Positions 23,862 through 37,168 of a DNA stretch of 64,000 bases are shown piece after piece; positions within the stretch are counted from its first letter, which is position 1; each line of letters begins with the position of its first letter. Under the pieces are notes generated by a model. The model saw only the letters and a program-made list of their open reading frames with translations. It was not told the DNA's origin and searched no databases. Position numbers and translations under genes: made by a program. The stretch is taken from positions 6,779,383 to 6,843,382 of the forward strand of contig NC_135252.1 in assembly GCF_964204865.1 (NCBI RefSeq), written 5' to 3'. The stretch comes from Styela clava (Eukaryota > Chordata > Ascidiacea > Stolidobranchia > Styelidae).

Positions 23862-26800
23862 ATGTCACGCAGAAGGCGTCGTGAAGAAGATGTCAACGAT
23901 TCGGAGGGCGAAGGTTTGGATGAAAAACCAGATGAGAAATCAATGAACGGCTCGGTAAGTACCGGTACCGTACCGATGGACCAGTGTGATTTGCAACAGC
24001 GGTACCGGCTCCTGGGCTAAGTGAATTCGTCAATATAATAAAAACTTAACTCTCGTCAGTTAAATACCTTTTAGTTTGTGGTCATGCGATGAAAAGAATA
24101 GTAAAGTCTGTAAGTAGTCTACTCAAACAGGAAAACAGTACCGGTATCAATGCGGATGATATTCGATGCTTCAGTTTTAAATTCTTGTAGTGAATGCAGG
24201 AATGGTATAATGAATGTCATATTTTGTAGCTATTTTAGTAAATCTGTATTTTTTACACTGGTTGAACTGAACTAAGTGAAACCTCAAAACAGTTGTGTTT
24301 TATTCCAGTACTGTATTCCGGGAATGATTTATTAATATAGATTGGTGATTTCTTTGGATTTATGATTTTCGTTGAATATCTTTTAACCATATTTTAGGAA
24401 TCTGATATTGATGACGATGACCTCGACGTATCGGAATATGAAAGCGTAGATGAAGAGGTAGCTCATTATATTTAACAGTTATAATTGCATTAATCAACAC
24501 ACTTCACACATCAGCACATACCTATTTAAAGACATCAATTATAAGCATGAATACAAACTTCTACGTTGCGGGTCAGCCTGGCGGTGTGGTCCTTCCATGT
24601 TGCCACTATATGGCACACCGTTAAATATAAAGAAAGCTAATTTATTGTCAATTAAAATCAAAAATTTTTTAGAAAAAATTTATTCCACAGAAAAAATATT
24701 TTACTGTAGCATTCAAGAGTTTTAATTGAAAAAACAACAAATGGGAACAAATTTCATACACACAGATCACGAGATCTCACGCATCTGCTTTGGTGCCAGA
24801 CGCCATATCTCGAGAGTATTTGTTTTATGTTTTATATATCTGAATATTGGAACATTCTTCGAGAACATGTGCTATAACAGGGCTTTTCAACTATTTTTAT
24901 CGAAGGTCCGCAAACAAAACTTCAAAATTATTTGGGTCCGGTCTTCCAGAAATGATATTTCGGCATCCTTAAACGAGCACTTCCTCGACTGACTAATGAT
25001 TAGTAGCAAATTAAAATTGTTCATTATGGTGTTATAGTTCTTTTCGTATATATTCAAAACTGTGAAAGTCATTTTATAATAGGAAATTCAAAAAGTGGGG
25101 CTAATGATCCAAAATAAATAATTAAGTGCGGTCCAAATCCAATACTCGAAAGGTCCGGATTCGGACCGCGGTCCGCCAGTTGAGTAGCCCTGTGCTATAA
25201 CATGTATTAGAGAATCTATTATGTCATATTTTCCAAATATGAATTGGTTAGATGATTTCCAATCATTTTTTCCATCTAATTTTAGATATATTTTTCTGTA
25301 AATCATGAATGCCAAAGCGTTTCCAGACCGGGGCATGATTTTATAGTTTTCGGGAATTTTACTTTGTATTTTTATGTAGTAAGCCTTTTACTAACTTGTT
25401 TAGCTATTGTATTACATTCATATGGACAAATTATATGTAGGCCTACATGGAATTGTATAAAAGCCACAGAGGCTTGCGAGTATCAATAGAGAAGAACCTT
25501 ATAAAACATAACAACAATTGTCGATTGGTAACAGAGTTTTTCTGTGTTTTGAGGGAAGAATGAGGAGTTTTATTAAAAATAGGCAAAGAGAGGAGTGTAT
25601 CGAAAAAACTTCTCAACCACTCGATCTGTCTATTTGAATCTTAGACTGTTTAGAACAGGGGTTCCCAACCTGGGGTACTTGGATGGCAGTCGTGTTTTTG
25701 TGTTTTTTTTTTTTCAATGTCCTCTAACTGAGAAAAACTAAGTAACTACCAAAGGTAAATGTTTGCCAATTGAAACTCTGCATAGATTTTCCTGTATCTT
25801 GCGTTGTTGTGATTGTGACGCAACAATGTGAAATGCACGGCTTTGCAGCCAAACTGTGAAATCTCAGAAGACAATGTGCTGCGATCATTGCAGAAAGTGA
25901 TATGCATATCGAAATTTGAAGAGGTTACAAGAATTCATTAGTTAGGCGTAGGACAAGGGTAATAACATTAACGCGAACAGTTAATTTAGTCACAGCAGTT
26001 GGTCAATAAATTGTCGTAGCAGCAAATTGTCAGACAATATATCACAACTTTGTTTGGTTTCTGATTACTGAGGGTTCGCGTTGATTGTTTCGTGACTCGG
26101 GGGGTAAAAAGGTTGAGAACTCCTGGTTTGGAAGAACCATGCGTCTTTTCTATTTTCGCTTTACTCGACCCGGGCTTTCTCTCTCGGTTTATATTAATAT
26201 TGTTTTTTTTCCTATTTAGGCTCGGCATTCAATAGATGAAGAATTTGAAGAAGACGACCCTGGAGGAGAACAACCAGAAAATGATAACGAAAAAGTAAAG
26301 GAAGATCAAGGCAAAGAACATGAAAACATAGAAATAAAACGGGAAAATGAAGAAGTTTCTGAAACTATAAGAGAGAGTGGTGATGGAAAAGTACGTGTGG
26401 TTGTTTCTCAAACATTTAATCTATCTTTGGTTTGGGTTCAGAAATCAATAGCTTTGAATTTATTTTGACTAATACTAAACAGATGGTACTAGGACATTGT
26501 GTATTAAACTGCATGTCCTTTCATTGAACTGTAGGTTCTTTCTCCGGTACTCCCATAGTGTGTGTACCAGGATAGGATTAGGACATAATTTTATTCAGAT
26601 TTTCCTTATTTCAGTTCTATTATAAGTTAGGGGACTGTCTGTGTTAGCCAAATGAATATACCAAACGCCCATAGGTTTCAATCCCTTTACACAACTTGAG
26701 GTAAAAAAGGCGAACAAAATTAGTTACCTCCATATTGGTACACGCACTTCTGGAGCGCCCTTTCTCCTTGTCTACCTCCTGCTTCGAATTCTTGTGTCCT

Positions 26801-29800
26801 TTGCCACAAGGATGCCCAAACAATATTCTATTAAAGTGATGAATAACGGATTTTTCCCACAAAATAGCCAGTATATTGTGAGCTTTCGTTAGATCATAGT
26901 ATATATTAGTTTCATTATCTACCAGTGTATTAATCATTTATTTATCGTGTAATTTTTTATCTCAAATAACAGGAGCAATCTGATAATGAGCAACACAAGC
27001 AAGAAGGAAATTTAGAAGCTGATAACGAAGAAAAAGAAAGATTGAGAAAAGAAGAAGAAGATCCTGCATTTATTCCAACAAAAGGAGCATTTTTTCAGCA
27101 TGACATGAGATCCGAAAACCAGTCCAAAGGGTAGGGCTAAGGATTTATTATGTATGTGATCTATGTGTGTATGAGCCTGATATTCATGTATAACTTGCCA
27201 TGTTTTCACTAAAAGACTGGAATTCAATGATATTGTTTGATTTATGGTATAACCGGTATATAACCTTTTAAAATTAAACAACTGATGATACTGATCTGCA
27301 AATATCACAGAAAGCTCATCGTGCTAAGCGTTCGGAATACGCTAGCCACTACCTCTGATTATCCTATGTGGGTTCAAATCCCATGGATGGCAGTCAAGTT
27401 TTCGTAAATCTTATTCTAAATAGGTGCTCTTTAGCTTGTTCTATACTAATAGGCTTATTTACCAAAGTACTTGAATATAAAGTTACAAGACTTTAATAAA
27501 AATCATAAATATAGTTCGACGATTTACTAATTGAGGTTTTCACTATTATTCACAGTCGAGGCCGGGATCGCAAAATCTGGGATAAAGGTCCAGTGAAATG
27601 GTCTCATGACATGTTTGTTATGGAGGAGCAAATGCCAAAATCAAGGGACTTGCTGATATCTTTATATGGATATGACATACGAGAGAAAGGCGGACCACCA
27701 TCTGATGTCAGAAGGCAAAGGTCAGAATATTCATATAGGCCTACTCCATTATTTCTTCCACCTGAGAAACACGCTATTATAGTGACAAAAGTTAATGCTA
27801 TCAAATAGTTATTTTAAGTGTGTAAATACAGTAGTTACATTTTTTGTTACCTTAATTGAAAGAGCTAATTTCTTTAAAAAATAAATGAATCCTATTTTGA
27901 ATTTTTCGCAGAGTATTTACTGGGAGTTTTGAAAATTACTTGTTTATATGCCGTACCTAAAGGAAAATTTCATTCTACCAAAAGTCCTTAATGAAATATG
28001 CTCTTTAGCATTTAGTCGCAAATTGTTATTAATACCTAATCCATAGTATATCCAAATTTCAATATTCAATTTTCGGCGCTCCAGAAGTATGTGTACCAAT
28101 ATGGAGGTAACTAATTTTGTTCACCTTTTACATCAAGTTGTGTAAAGAGACGAGTGCCTATGAGCAAGGTGTATATTCACTTAGCTAACACAGACAGTCC
28201 TCGAACTCGTAATAGAACTAAAAGAAGGAAAATCGGAATTAAAGCATGGCCTAACCTGGTACACATACTACGGGAGTAGGCCTACCCAAATTTCAATGAG
28301 CATTTATATACTCACATACCCAGACTATAATGAATTTAGTTTGCAATAAGATTCTTATCCTCTTACAAAAATTAGCATCTTTCACTCATCTACTGCTTGT
28401 ACAGAGCCTTGTTCAGAGTCAGGTATGATAGCAACTTAGTTGAAATGGTAAAAGTTTCTTGGGTTATCACATATGCAATTAATTTATGCATTTTTATTCT
28501 ACTAAACTTTTTACCCTATATTGTCTGCCTCACCAAGTGTCGATATGTTTTTTGAAAATGTTAACATCATTTTTAGGGGTCGTGGACGTGGATTCCGAGG
28601 GAGAGGTATGGGTCGAGGAAGAGGTAGAGGGAGACCAAGACCTGAAAATTTTGAAAGAGAACAAGAACATACTGAGACCAATAACAATCATTCAGAAGGC
28701 TATCAAGTAAAAACTGATAATTAAAACCTATTTTTTTTAATGGACTAGTTTTCCTCGAACAAATTTTACTTGAACAAATAAACAAGAGAGCAATGATCAA
28801 ATATATCGACACAAAGTTTCTAAAATTAACTAAGTGCAATGTACAACTCACATCGATATATAACCGGGCATCGTGTTTGCAAAATCTAAATAAAAGTCAG
28901 CCTGAGTACAAAGTACTGAGAATTCAAATATGTTTAATTTCTGTACCAAAATAGTCCCCAATAACAGTGATTTAGATTGGTGGTTCTCAAGCGAGGTTCC
29001 GCGGCACCCTAGGGTTCTGTCAGTACAGACCGGGGGTTCCGCAATTCTTCATTCAAATCTGAGAATTTTATATTATAGGCTTATTATCTAAATAATATAA
29101 TCAATTATACGTTAGGTTTGTTACTATTATAAAACTTGCTACAATTTAAAAATCATTTCATATTCAAGTATTAGATTTGTTTATATGTATATATTTAGTA
29201 ATAGTTTATATAATTCAGACCATAAAAGACAGTTTAACTATTGCACAGGGATTCCTCGAGCTTCTGAAATGTTCCATTGGGTTCCGCCTTTTTAAAAAAG
29301 TTGAAAACCACTTATATAGATAAACATTTAAATTTTAAAGTGAATTTTATACTTTGAAATATATTGCTATTTATTCTTTTAGGATGAATATCCAACTTTA
29401 AATGAAGAAAATAACAATAGGAGTTCAGAAATCAAACATAAAAGCAAATCATATTATAAGAAAGATTATCAACCACAAAACTTTCGAGGTGAGTAATGTT
29501 ATAAATTATAATGCTATCGTAATCTCGAAAAGTCTGGTAAAGTTCTCTTGTATCTCACAGTTTGTATCAATCATTAGTATCATCCAACTAATGGTACACA
29601 TACCAACCAGATGATGCCGAGAAATGTGCTAATGAGTGATGTCCATAACAAGTCAAATATTCTAATCTAGCGGAAGTTGGTTATATTCGATATAGTGAAT
29701 TTTTTACTTTAGGTATTATTCAGATTATATTTTCATCTAAAACTCGTCATCTTTAGCATTTGACATCTCATGCTCAGGCAAAAAATGAACTTCATTAAAC

Positions 29801-32800
29801 TTCTGACATATAAAAATTAAACAAATAAAAAATGCAATATTTATCCAACTATGGTATAAGTATTCTTCATTACTAGGTTCAATTTTCATCATCTGCAATA
29901 AATTCCGCCAATTTCTCTATTGAACATAAACCCATTTTCTATTTTATCAATTTAGAAATTGGCAATTTAATTGATTTTGTCCATCCGTGATACTAGGATT
30001 TTAAATTGAAATATTCTCATTAATGTATTCTCTGTATTTTTTCTATAGAAAATCGAAGACCGCGTAAAGAACAACCGTATAAAAATTCAGAAAATCAATA
30101 TAGAGATGATCGTAAAACTCCTGAAGATAAGGTACAATCCTTTTCACATTCATAAAAAATGAAAATTTGAGGGCATTGCCACGGAAATTTTCTTTTGGCG
30201 TCTGCTCTGTTTCATTCTATATTAATCGAAACATGTTTTTGTCTATGTCATTGCTTCCACTGCAAGCAACAAAAAACTCCCTCCCTGCATATGGTAAACA
30301 AATATATATGTAATGCATATTGGAGCTGATATAATATATATAGTTCAAGAAAAAATTAAAACACAAACAATCAAATTTTTTTTGCTGAGCTCTCGAAAAG
30401 TAAACCAGAATATCAGTCAGAGACCGAAGACTCCGAAGTTAGGGGATCCCTCAAAACAGCGCTCTTACTCCATAGTGACACCTTGTGTCCCATCACGAAT
30501 TATTAATAACTCGCTAATTATACGACATGATTCATCTAAAATCAATAGGCTTCTGGTCCGACATATGATGAATGCACATGCAAAATCTGGAGCAGATTCA
30601 ATCTCGCTTTCGTGAGATATCGCGTGCATCTAACAGACAGACAAACAGACAAATACCTATCAACATACTTACCGATTAAAATCGATAAGTAATAAGACTT
30701 ATCCTGGAAAATCGTAATCCAACTAAATTGACTACTATGACTGCTATTGTATATTTTTGGTTGCTTTGCTACACATTAATTTACCAAGTTTCTCTACGCT
30801 TAACTATGGCGTCTATAAGCACTTGATAGTGAAAGTGAAACTTGTAATTTTTCAATAAGGAAAATACGAGGAAAACAGATGAAACAAAATCTTCCCCAGA
30901 AGCGCAAGATACAAATGAAAACAAAAGCGACGAAAAGTTTTCTGATATTTTGCAAGTTATTAACAGTCAAGAAAATAAACAATCTAGTGCTTTTACTCAA
31001 AATCATAATTCGAGGTGAGTTTTCTCATTGTTATTTTTTAGCAGTTGAGATATAGTATGCTTTAATCTGCTTGTCTGACGGTGCAAAATCCTTAACTTTT
31101 TAAATGAAAATGTTCTACTGAATTATTCCTATTAAATTCAAAATTTACTATATAGAATATTATGAATTTTGAATGTTTAATTTGATATATTGCAGATATA
31201 TTGCTACTACTTTGTGCTCATTTACTGATAGCATAGTTACCTATCATGTACAGAGGGTTATTATGTTATACATTATATACAACCTTTTCTATTTGGTCTC
31301 ATAATCCAAGTATATTATGATGATGTACAAATTATGTGACTCTGCTGCAATTTTTTCAGGAGAAATGAATCGCATTCAAAAAATTATCAGACAACGTTTT
31401 CTAATTACCAAGAGGTGAATATTTAAATATATTATCAATGAATTAATTATAGTCAATTGCTAACTATCAACCTATTTTTTGGCCACCCTCCATATCCTTT
31501 CCTTAAAAATTTTGTTCGTAATTACTTTGCTTGTTAACTCTCTATTATCAATCCAGCAGCCAAAATTGGATAAGCTGTGAATACCTTTTACTAAAAAGAT
31601 ATAACTTGATGTTCATTTATGTCATTGTCATTGGTTCTCAAACATTTTAAGTGCAACCCCTTTTTAGAATTTGTCAAGTCTCTCGCCCACCCTCAAATAT
31701 ACCTAGCTAACAATATACTAGTAATAACAGATAGTTAGGCAAATTATGTTTTATTCAGAAAACACTTTGAAAATACGAGAATAGAATGTAAATATCAAAA
31801 ATAAAGAAATATAAATATCCAATATAAGGCGAGCAAGATCAAATCTAACAAATATTTTTATTTTTAATTAGCTTCAAGCCCCCTTTGAAAAATTTTCTAC
31901 ACCCCATCGTTTGAGAACCACTGATTTATATATATTCAAAGTTTAGCCATTTGTTGACGATTTTGTAAATTTGTACACTTTGTCTTTTCTTGACAGAAGA
32001 GCTGTCATTACTTTAACTGACTTTCCAATTGTATTAGTAATGGAGCTCGAGGCCATATCTCTGTATTCATACATTTGCCTTTACATTCAGAATGACTATC
32101 TTAAAAATAATCATATTTCTATAACAACTTTTGTAGGCACCGAAGCCTCGTCGGTATTCCTCTTTGAGACAACGGCAAACAAGTTCTCCCGTTGATAAAC
32201 AAATGTCTTCTTCATCACAATATTCTCATCGACCACATGATGCAAGATATAGTAACTTTGCAAAGCCAGTGCAACCAACAAGCCAAAATACAAATTTTTC
32301 AAAAAAACCTAGAAGTATGTTTTTTGAGGTTCTTTTTTATTTTCGTTTTTGTTTATCAGTCAAACTATTTTTCTTCGAAATTGAGGTGTTTCTGCCATCA
32401 CATTTCCTTATAAATATTACTTGACTCAACTCAAAAAAGAGTTTTGTATTATACATTGTTTTACACTAAGGATGTATCGTAAGTTTCGGATAATTTATTT
32501 TCTAATCAAATTTGTGAATCAGAAAATTATAATTTGAATATTTCAAAATCTGATTCTATTCAGTACGACATCATTTTATCGTTAACTTTAAATTAGGAAT
32601 GACTATAGTTAGTAATTAATTATTACGCTATTGGGATTTGATAGCTGTGTTAGTGGAGGAAGAACAATCCTGTTTCACCAAAATTGAATAACACCTGAAT
32701 TGCTACTTCTGTGAGGTTATATCAGGTTTTGCCTAGGATGAACTGCAATCAATCCAACGCCCATGTGTCTCACTTGTGTCTTGTGTAGTACTACATCAAA

Positions 32801-35800
32801 AGTGTAAACTCAAAAATAGTATTAAAACAAGATGGCAATGGACTGCAGTCTGACTACATTTGTCATTTCTGATGTCCAGGCAGTTCAGACACTGTAAATA
32901 CTGAGAAATCAACCAAAACAATAATTATTTAAGACTTTTTTTCATTAACAAATCCATTTTCTATCAATTTACAATGATAAAATGTCATGTTAATTTAAAA
33001 TTCATTTGAATTAGTGAATTATTCAATCTTGGCCATCCCTGAATTCTTGAAATATTCCAATGAATATAGCTTTGAACAAAGTTAGAAATCAGTTCTCTAT
33101 TAATCAGTTGATCACAACAAATAAAATGAATAAAAAATCACGAGCATCCATGCTAAATGAACAAAACAATGTTCATTTATGCCACATGGAGTTATTTTTG
33201 TTAGCACTTAATTTATGCATGATAGTTTATGACAATTAGTTTCACAGAATACATACCCTGAGGCCAAATGCTTATGTCAAACAATTTATTGTGGTAGTGC
33301 AGTAGACAAATGAAATAAATGTGATTTATGACAATTTCTATATGCTAATTGTGCACTTCCTTCCTTGTCATTGCATACTAAATACTAAGAATGACTAGAT
33401 ACCTAGGTTCGCGTTCTTCTTTATTACTTTAAATATATCCAGCAGCAGAGGATATACATATCGGAATTCACTTTTATTTGTCAATGCTAGATATCTTAAT
33501 TAAAACAATTAATGTCAATTATCTGAATTATTGAGAAAATTTTGAAGAGTAAGATATAATAAAAATAAATAGTGCTCAATCAAAAATATCTCATTGTTCC
33601 AACATTAAAAGCTATATGCTCAGTATTAGTGGTTTCAACTTAACAATCGGATTTGACCCAAGGTGTAGATTGAAATTCAATGAAGTATGTACATGTGACA
33701 ATCTTGTAGCTGGTTCATACGGGATGTTGTGATTATTCTCATCCTAGATTTAGTCTGAGAAAAGATGAAAAGTTTGGTTTGTCATATCCCTACATCATCT
33801 TGTCAGCCCTCCACTTTTAGGGAATTATGTGATTTTGTAATATGAAAGTTTGGTTATTTGAATCGATGAATGAATTCATGACGATTGACGATGTTTTTTT
33901 TTTATAAGTAACGTATTTATACTTGCATAATACGCATGTATATTTTAGCACATTGATCACGAGAATTTTCAATTTCCATGCATATTTAGCATATCAAATT
34001 TCAGTTGCTCTCTGGCTCTCTGTTATGTATTTGTCTTCTAACAGTCTGCCAATCATGATATGATGTTATTTAACATTGTATATCATGCTGGTATTTGTTT
34101 GCGATCTTTTTCAAAAGCTGACAATGCAGGCGTCAAAGCCTGTTTTCAGACACAACGAGAAACAGCCAGTCACTAATCTGAGTAACATAAAGTGATTTAT
34201 AGTTCTATATGTCCGCTGATGGCCTGATATGGCTTGGGTGTTTCTAGTTAAAAAATCAAGATGATATAAATAATGTTATGTTGGGTTAAAAAACTCTAGT
34301 TCGAATACCTTGCCCATCACCTCACCTAGGGACAGATGTAAAAAATTGCACAGGCAATGCTGAAAGATTCTGCTTTAAAAACTTACTTTGGGTTCAGTTA
34401 TGCGATCTATTTTTAATTTGACTTGTCTAAGCTGGACCTTTAGATTCCATTACAAGATGGCAAGTCTTTCATTTACTCACTACTACTTAGTTTCTTGATC
34501 AAAAAATTGTCCAATTATAAATATTTTCACTCAATATTTTTGACTCTGAATTCATTCTACAATATGCTGACATTCATGTGTGTATCATGTGTGGAAGCTG
34601 GAATATTGTGGTTGGATGAAAAATCAATTATGATCCAATGTGAAAATGCCATACCTCCATCATTTGTATTGTGGTATAGTACTTATCACACATTCTATTT
34701 CAGCACCCAATACGAGTTCATTGCAAAACCAAGCTATTAGAGAAGAGCCAAAAACATCCTTACAAACGACTACGGCTATTCAACAACAATTATCGCATCC
34801 ATCACCTCCTATCTCCTCGCAAATTGCTACGATGGCAGCAACTATTAGTAACCCACTGCAACAGGGCATGACCTTTACATCTGCTGCTGCATCTGCCGCT
34901 ACACAAGGTGAATCAATAAGTTATTGACTAGGCATGGTTCTTTATTGTCTTGCGGCCTGTGTCTCATAGGCGCAATGGTTGATGAATTGTGCAATTCATT
35001 TGGAACACACTTGTTATCACATCTCTGTTTACCCTGTGAAGTCCTCCTCGATCTATGATTGATCAGGTTAACTGCTGGTCGGTTACGGCTTTTTCCCCCA
35101 CTGGGTCCCGCATATGGGACGAACAACTGGTTAACTATTGCCATATTTAATGTGGAGCTTGTGGTTCATCATATGAATAAGCCACCTTATCATCCTTCCT
35201 CTCCCGGAAATGAATTTCGAAGTCCTATACCATGTTAGTCATTTAGACAATTATCTGCAACAACTAATTTTAAAAATTATCTTTGCAGGACAGCTAGTTT
35301 ACATTATACCCTTTGTGAACTCTGAACCAGGGAACCATTTAGCTTCCTAAAGTACTTATCAAATTTTTTATTTGTTCCCAGGTGCTCCTCCTGATCCAGG
35401 ATTGATGCAGATGCCACAAATGCCTCTTCCATACAATCCTATGTTAAATCCGATGTATTTTGATCCAGGTAAATAAAATTGTTGATTTTGTACCGGCGTT
35501 AAAATAGGCGAAATCAAATTGATCAGTGCTGAATTAAATGATTAATATATATACCACAAGTGATTTCTGAGTGTTAATTCAACCTTGCTCACGTTTACTG
35601 ATTTTTAGCTGAAAAAATGTATCCTTAAATTTAAAACAGTTTCGATGCGTTTCCTATCTCTGTACTAAGAGACATTTCTCTGCTGTCCAAATAAAGTTAC
35701 ATTGTTAATCTTTTTTTTTCTATTTAAATTTTGTTCAGCAACTTATCAGAGAATGTTGCGAATGATGTCTCAACAGATGACGCAAATGACAATGGATCAG

Positions 35801-37168
35801 TTACAACCGCATATACCACCCCAGGTACTTACTACTCAGGGTTATTTTATTCTATGTTTTAAGCAGGGATTTACAGAACGAATACCAGTATACAAATCTG
35901 TCTTTTTTATCGAAATGTTCAACCGCGTGCCATAGTACTGTCATAGTGCCTAGACTATCACAACTTTTATATGGCGAACAACGACTTCAGGTCTGGTTAC
36001 CAGTCTGTGTTTGGTATAGATATAGGTAACCTATATTTGTTTCAAATATACCTCACCTGCATATTTTCTATGCCTTACTTTTTCAGATTGATACATCAGG
36101 AACAGCAATTCCACCTGAAGCTCAGACTATACCTCCACCCACAGATATGCAAATGAATCCATTAATTCCACCAGTTTCATCACAAGCTATTTCTCAAGGA
36201 TCTCTTGGGTCAATTATGAGGCCCCCACCCCCTCCTTTGAACCCACCAACCTATTTCACTGGGTATGTTCTTTTCTATATGTATATATTTTTGCACATTC
36301 AGATAGATGTTGTAAAATTTTGTAAATGTTTTCGAATTACTATTTACTCAAAACTGATGTCAGAAATAGCCTATTTTGGGTAAAATTTGAGAGATGTGGA
36401 AATTTCAAGAACGATTAAAGGTTGCATTGAATCGGATAGATGTCTTACGGAAAGTGACTTGTTATTGGTTTATCATTCTAGTCTTGTCATCATTATTAAG
36501 ACGTCGTTTCTAATATGATTTTTTTCAGCCAAATTTTTATTGACAATTTGTACCAAACAGCTTTAATAGATTTTTGTTGTCTCACTGAGTATGCTCATTG
36601 GCCATCAGTTAGGTAATGGGAGAAACTACATATCTATCATTCCTCTACGCTTTTGCGCCGGTAGATCCATATGCGTTATAATGCAGCGGGGATGTAGGAC
36701 TTGGATATATTCTAACGGATCCAAAGAATCTTGCTGCACACTAACACAAATGTATTTGCGTAACGTTTCAGGTCAGATGTCTTCAGGCAAGCTTATTCCA
36801 ACTATGACAATATGGCATGCACATAAAATAATCCAGATTGGTGATTGTATGCAGCAAGACTTCAGAGTCACAAATATTCTTTCAGGTTTAATTACCCTCA
36901 CAAAAATGAACTTAAAAAATAATAATCATTTGCATTATTTTGCAGGCCGATGGGTATGAACATGGGAGTGCCGCAGCAACCGTTTCCGTACCCCCCTAAC
37001 CTTGTTGCTCAACAGGTTGGGGGCGTGACGTATTTTAATACACCCACACAGTCCCCACCAGCAATACCCCAACCAGTGCCAAACCAACACCAACAAGCGT
37101 CGTCTCGTAGGAACGCTGCTATACCTATAATGGCACCCATGGGGTTCAATGGGCCTTCAATGGAATAA
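23862..37168 (+). CDS. CASC3: CASC3/Barentsz (MLN51), exon junction complex core (16 exons)
   Basis: Exons: 23862-23954, 24398-24457, 26220-26390, 26973-27130, 27556-27720, 28577-28706, 29383-29488, 30049-30131, 30860-31014, 31360-31414, 32137-32314, 34704-34907, 35382-35468, 35739-35824, 36087-36262, 36946-37168. All phases agree and total 709 codons; human CASC3 is about 700. The protein clamps eIF4A3 on spliced mRNA in the exon junction complex and acts in nonsense-mediated decay and mRNA localisation. Exons 1-3 encode an acidic N-terminus with VSEYESVDEE. The SELOR domain (about residues 138-203) spans exons 4-5: DPAFIPTKGAFFQHD, KWSHDMF and SLYGYDIR. Phe148 and Trp176 match the human residues (Phe188, Trp218) needed for eIF4A3 binding. 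Exon 6 is RG-rich, exon 11 has RRYSSLRQRQ, and exons 12-16 are Pro/Gln/Met-rich, ending near GGVTYFNTPTQ as in vertebrates. AATAAA overlaps the stop; further signals lie at 38571 and 38600. Confidence 0.95.
24870..25200. mobile_element. hAT-type MITE in CASC3 intron 2 (element a)
   Basis: The element spans 24878-25192 (315 bases). Its ends are CAGGGCTTTTCAACTA and, inverted, CAGGGCTACTCAACTG. It is flanked by a perfect 8-base target-site duplication, tgctataa, at 24870-24877 and 25193-25200. There is no transposase. CAG...CTG ends and 8-base duplications are typical of hAT transposons. Confidence 0.92.
25648..26133. mobile_element. hAT-type MITE in CASC3 intron 2 (element b)
   Basis: The element spans 25656-26125 (470 bases) with ends CAGGGGTTCCCAACC and GGTTGAGAACTCCTG (13 of 15 paired). 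Flanking 8-mers gtttagaa (25648-25655) and gtttggaa (26126-26133) differ at one base. It is non-coding and sits about 90 bases before CASC3 exon 3. Confidence 0.9.
26545..26759 (+). mobile_element. MITE-like repeat in CASC3 intron 3
   Basis: Starts near ggtactcccatagtgtgtgtacc and ends ggtacacgcacttctggagcgcc; the two ends are imperfect inverted repeats of each other. A diverged copy lies inverted at 28075-28282. Confidence 0.75.
27313..27392 (+). repeat. tRNA-derived SINE-like fragment
   Basis: In CASC3 intron 4. A B-box (GGTTCAAATCC) sits in a pairable T arm with a 7-base loop, and an AGCG/CGCT D-arm-like hairpin lies about 30 bases upstream. No anticodon stem or acceptor stem can be formed, so it is not a functional tRNA. 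A SINE head or tRNA pseudogene fits; chance is possible. Confidence 0.35.
28075..28282 (-). mobile_element. MITE-like repeat in CASC3 intron 5, inverted copy
   Basis: The reverse complement aligns along its length to 26545-26759, with shared strings such as aaaattagttacctccatat and gactgtctgtgttagc. Its ends read ctactcccgtagtatgtgtacc and ggcgctccagaagtatgtgtacc. Confidence 0.75.
28970..29321. mobile_element. hAT-type MITE in CASC3 intron 6 (element c)
   Basis: The element spans 28978-29313. Its ends TGGTTCTCAA and TTGAAAACCA differ at one position as inverted repeats; the usual outer CAG is degraded. Flanking 8-mers atttagat (28970-28977) and atatagat (29314-29321) match at 7 of 8. The GC-rich left part (gaggttccgcggcacc) is typical of such elements. 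Confidence 0.82.
31615..31931. mobile_element. hAT-type MITE in CASC3 intron 10 (element d)
   Basis: The element spans 31623-31923 with inner ends ttggttctcaaac and gtttgagaaccactg. The left end carries a short cattgt/cattgg duplication. Taking that as part of the element, the flanking 8-mers are atttatgt (31615-31622) and atttatat (31924-31931), 7 of 8 alike. It is non-coding. Confidence 0.8.
36705..36885. repeat. Foldback repeat in CASC3 intron 15
   Basis: The string ttgctgcacactaacacaaat, then ...gtaacgtttcaggtcag and ...gtcttcaggc, corresponds to the right arm (reversed) of the foldback element at 58889-59068. A facing gcagcaagacttcagag near 36855 suggests the same hairpin layout in degraded form. 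Confidence 0.5.

Noticed and set aside
28573..28851. 92-codon minus-strand frame over the RG-rich CASC3 exon
   Set aside because: It is antisense to exon 6, whose phase, RG repeats and splice sites are clearly coding on the plus strand.
30340..30660. Intronic stretch ending in gacagacaaacagacaaat, reminiscent of some retroelement 3' ends
   Set aside because: No coding remnant, no second copy in the window and no defined boundaries; too weak to call.
34930..35160. GC-richer block in CASC3 intron 12 with a minus-strand frame of 81 codons
   Set aside because: No recognisable protein and no second copy here; could be part of a dispersed repeat, but this cannot be shown from the window.
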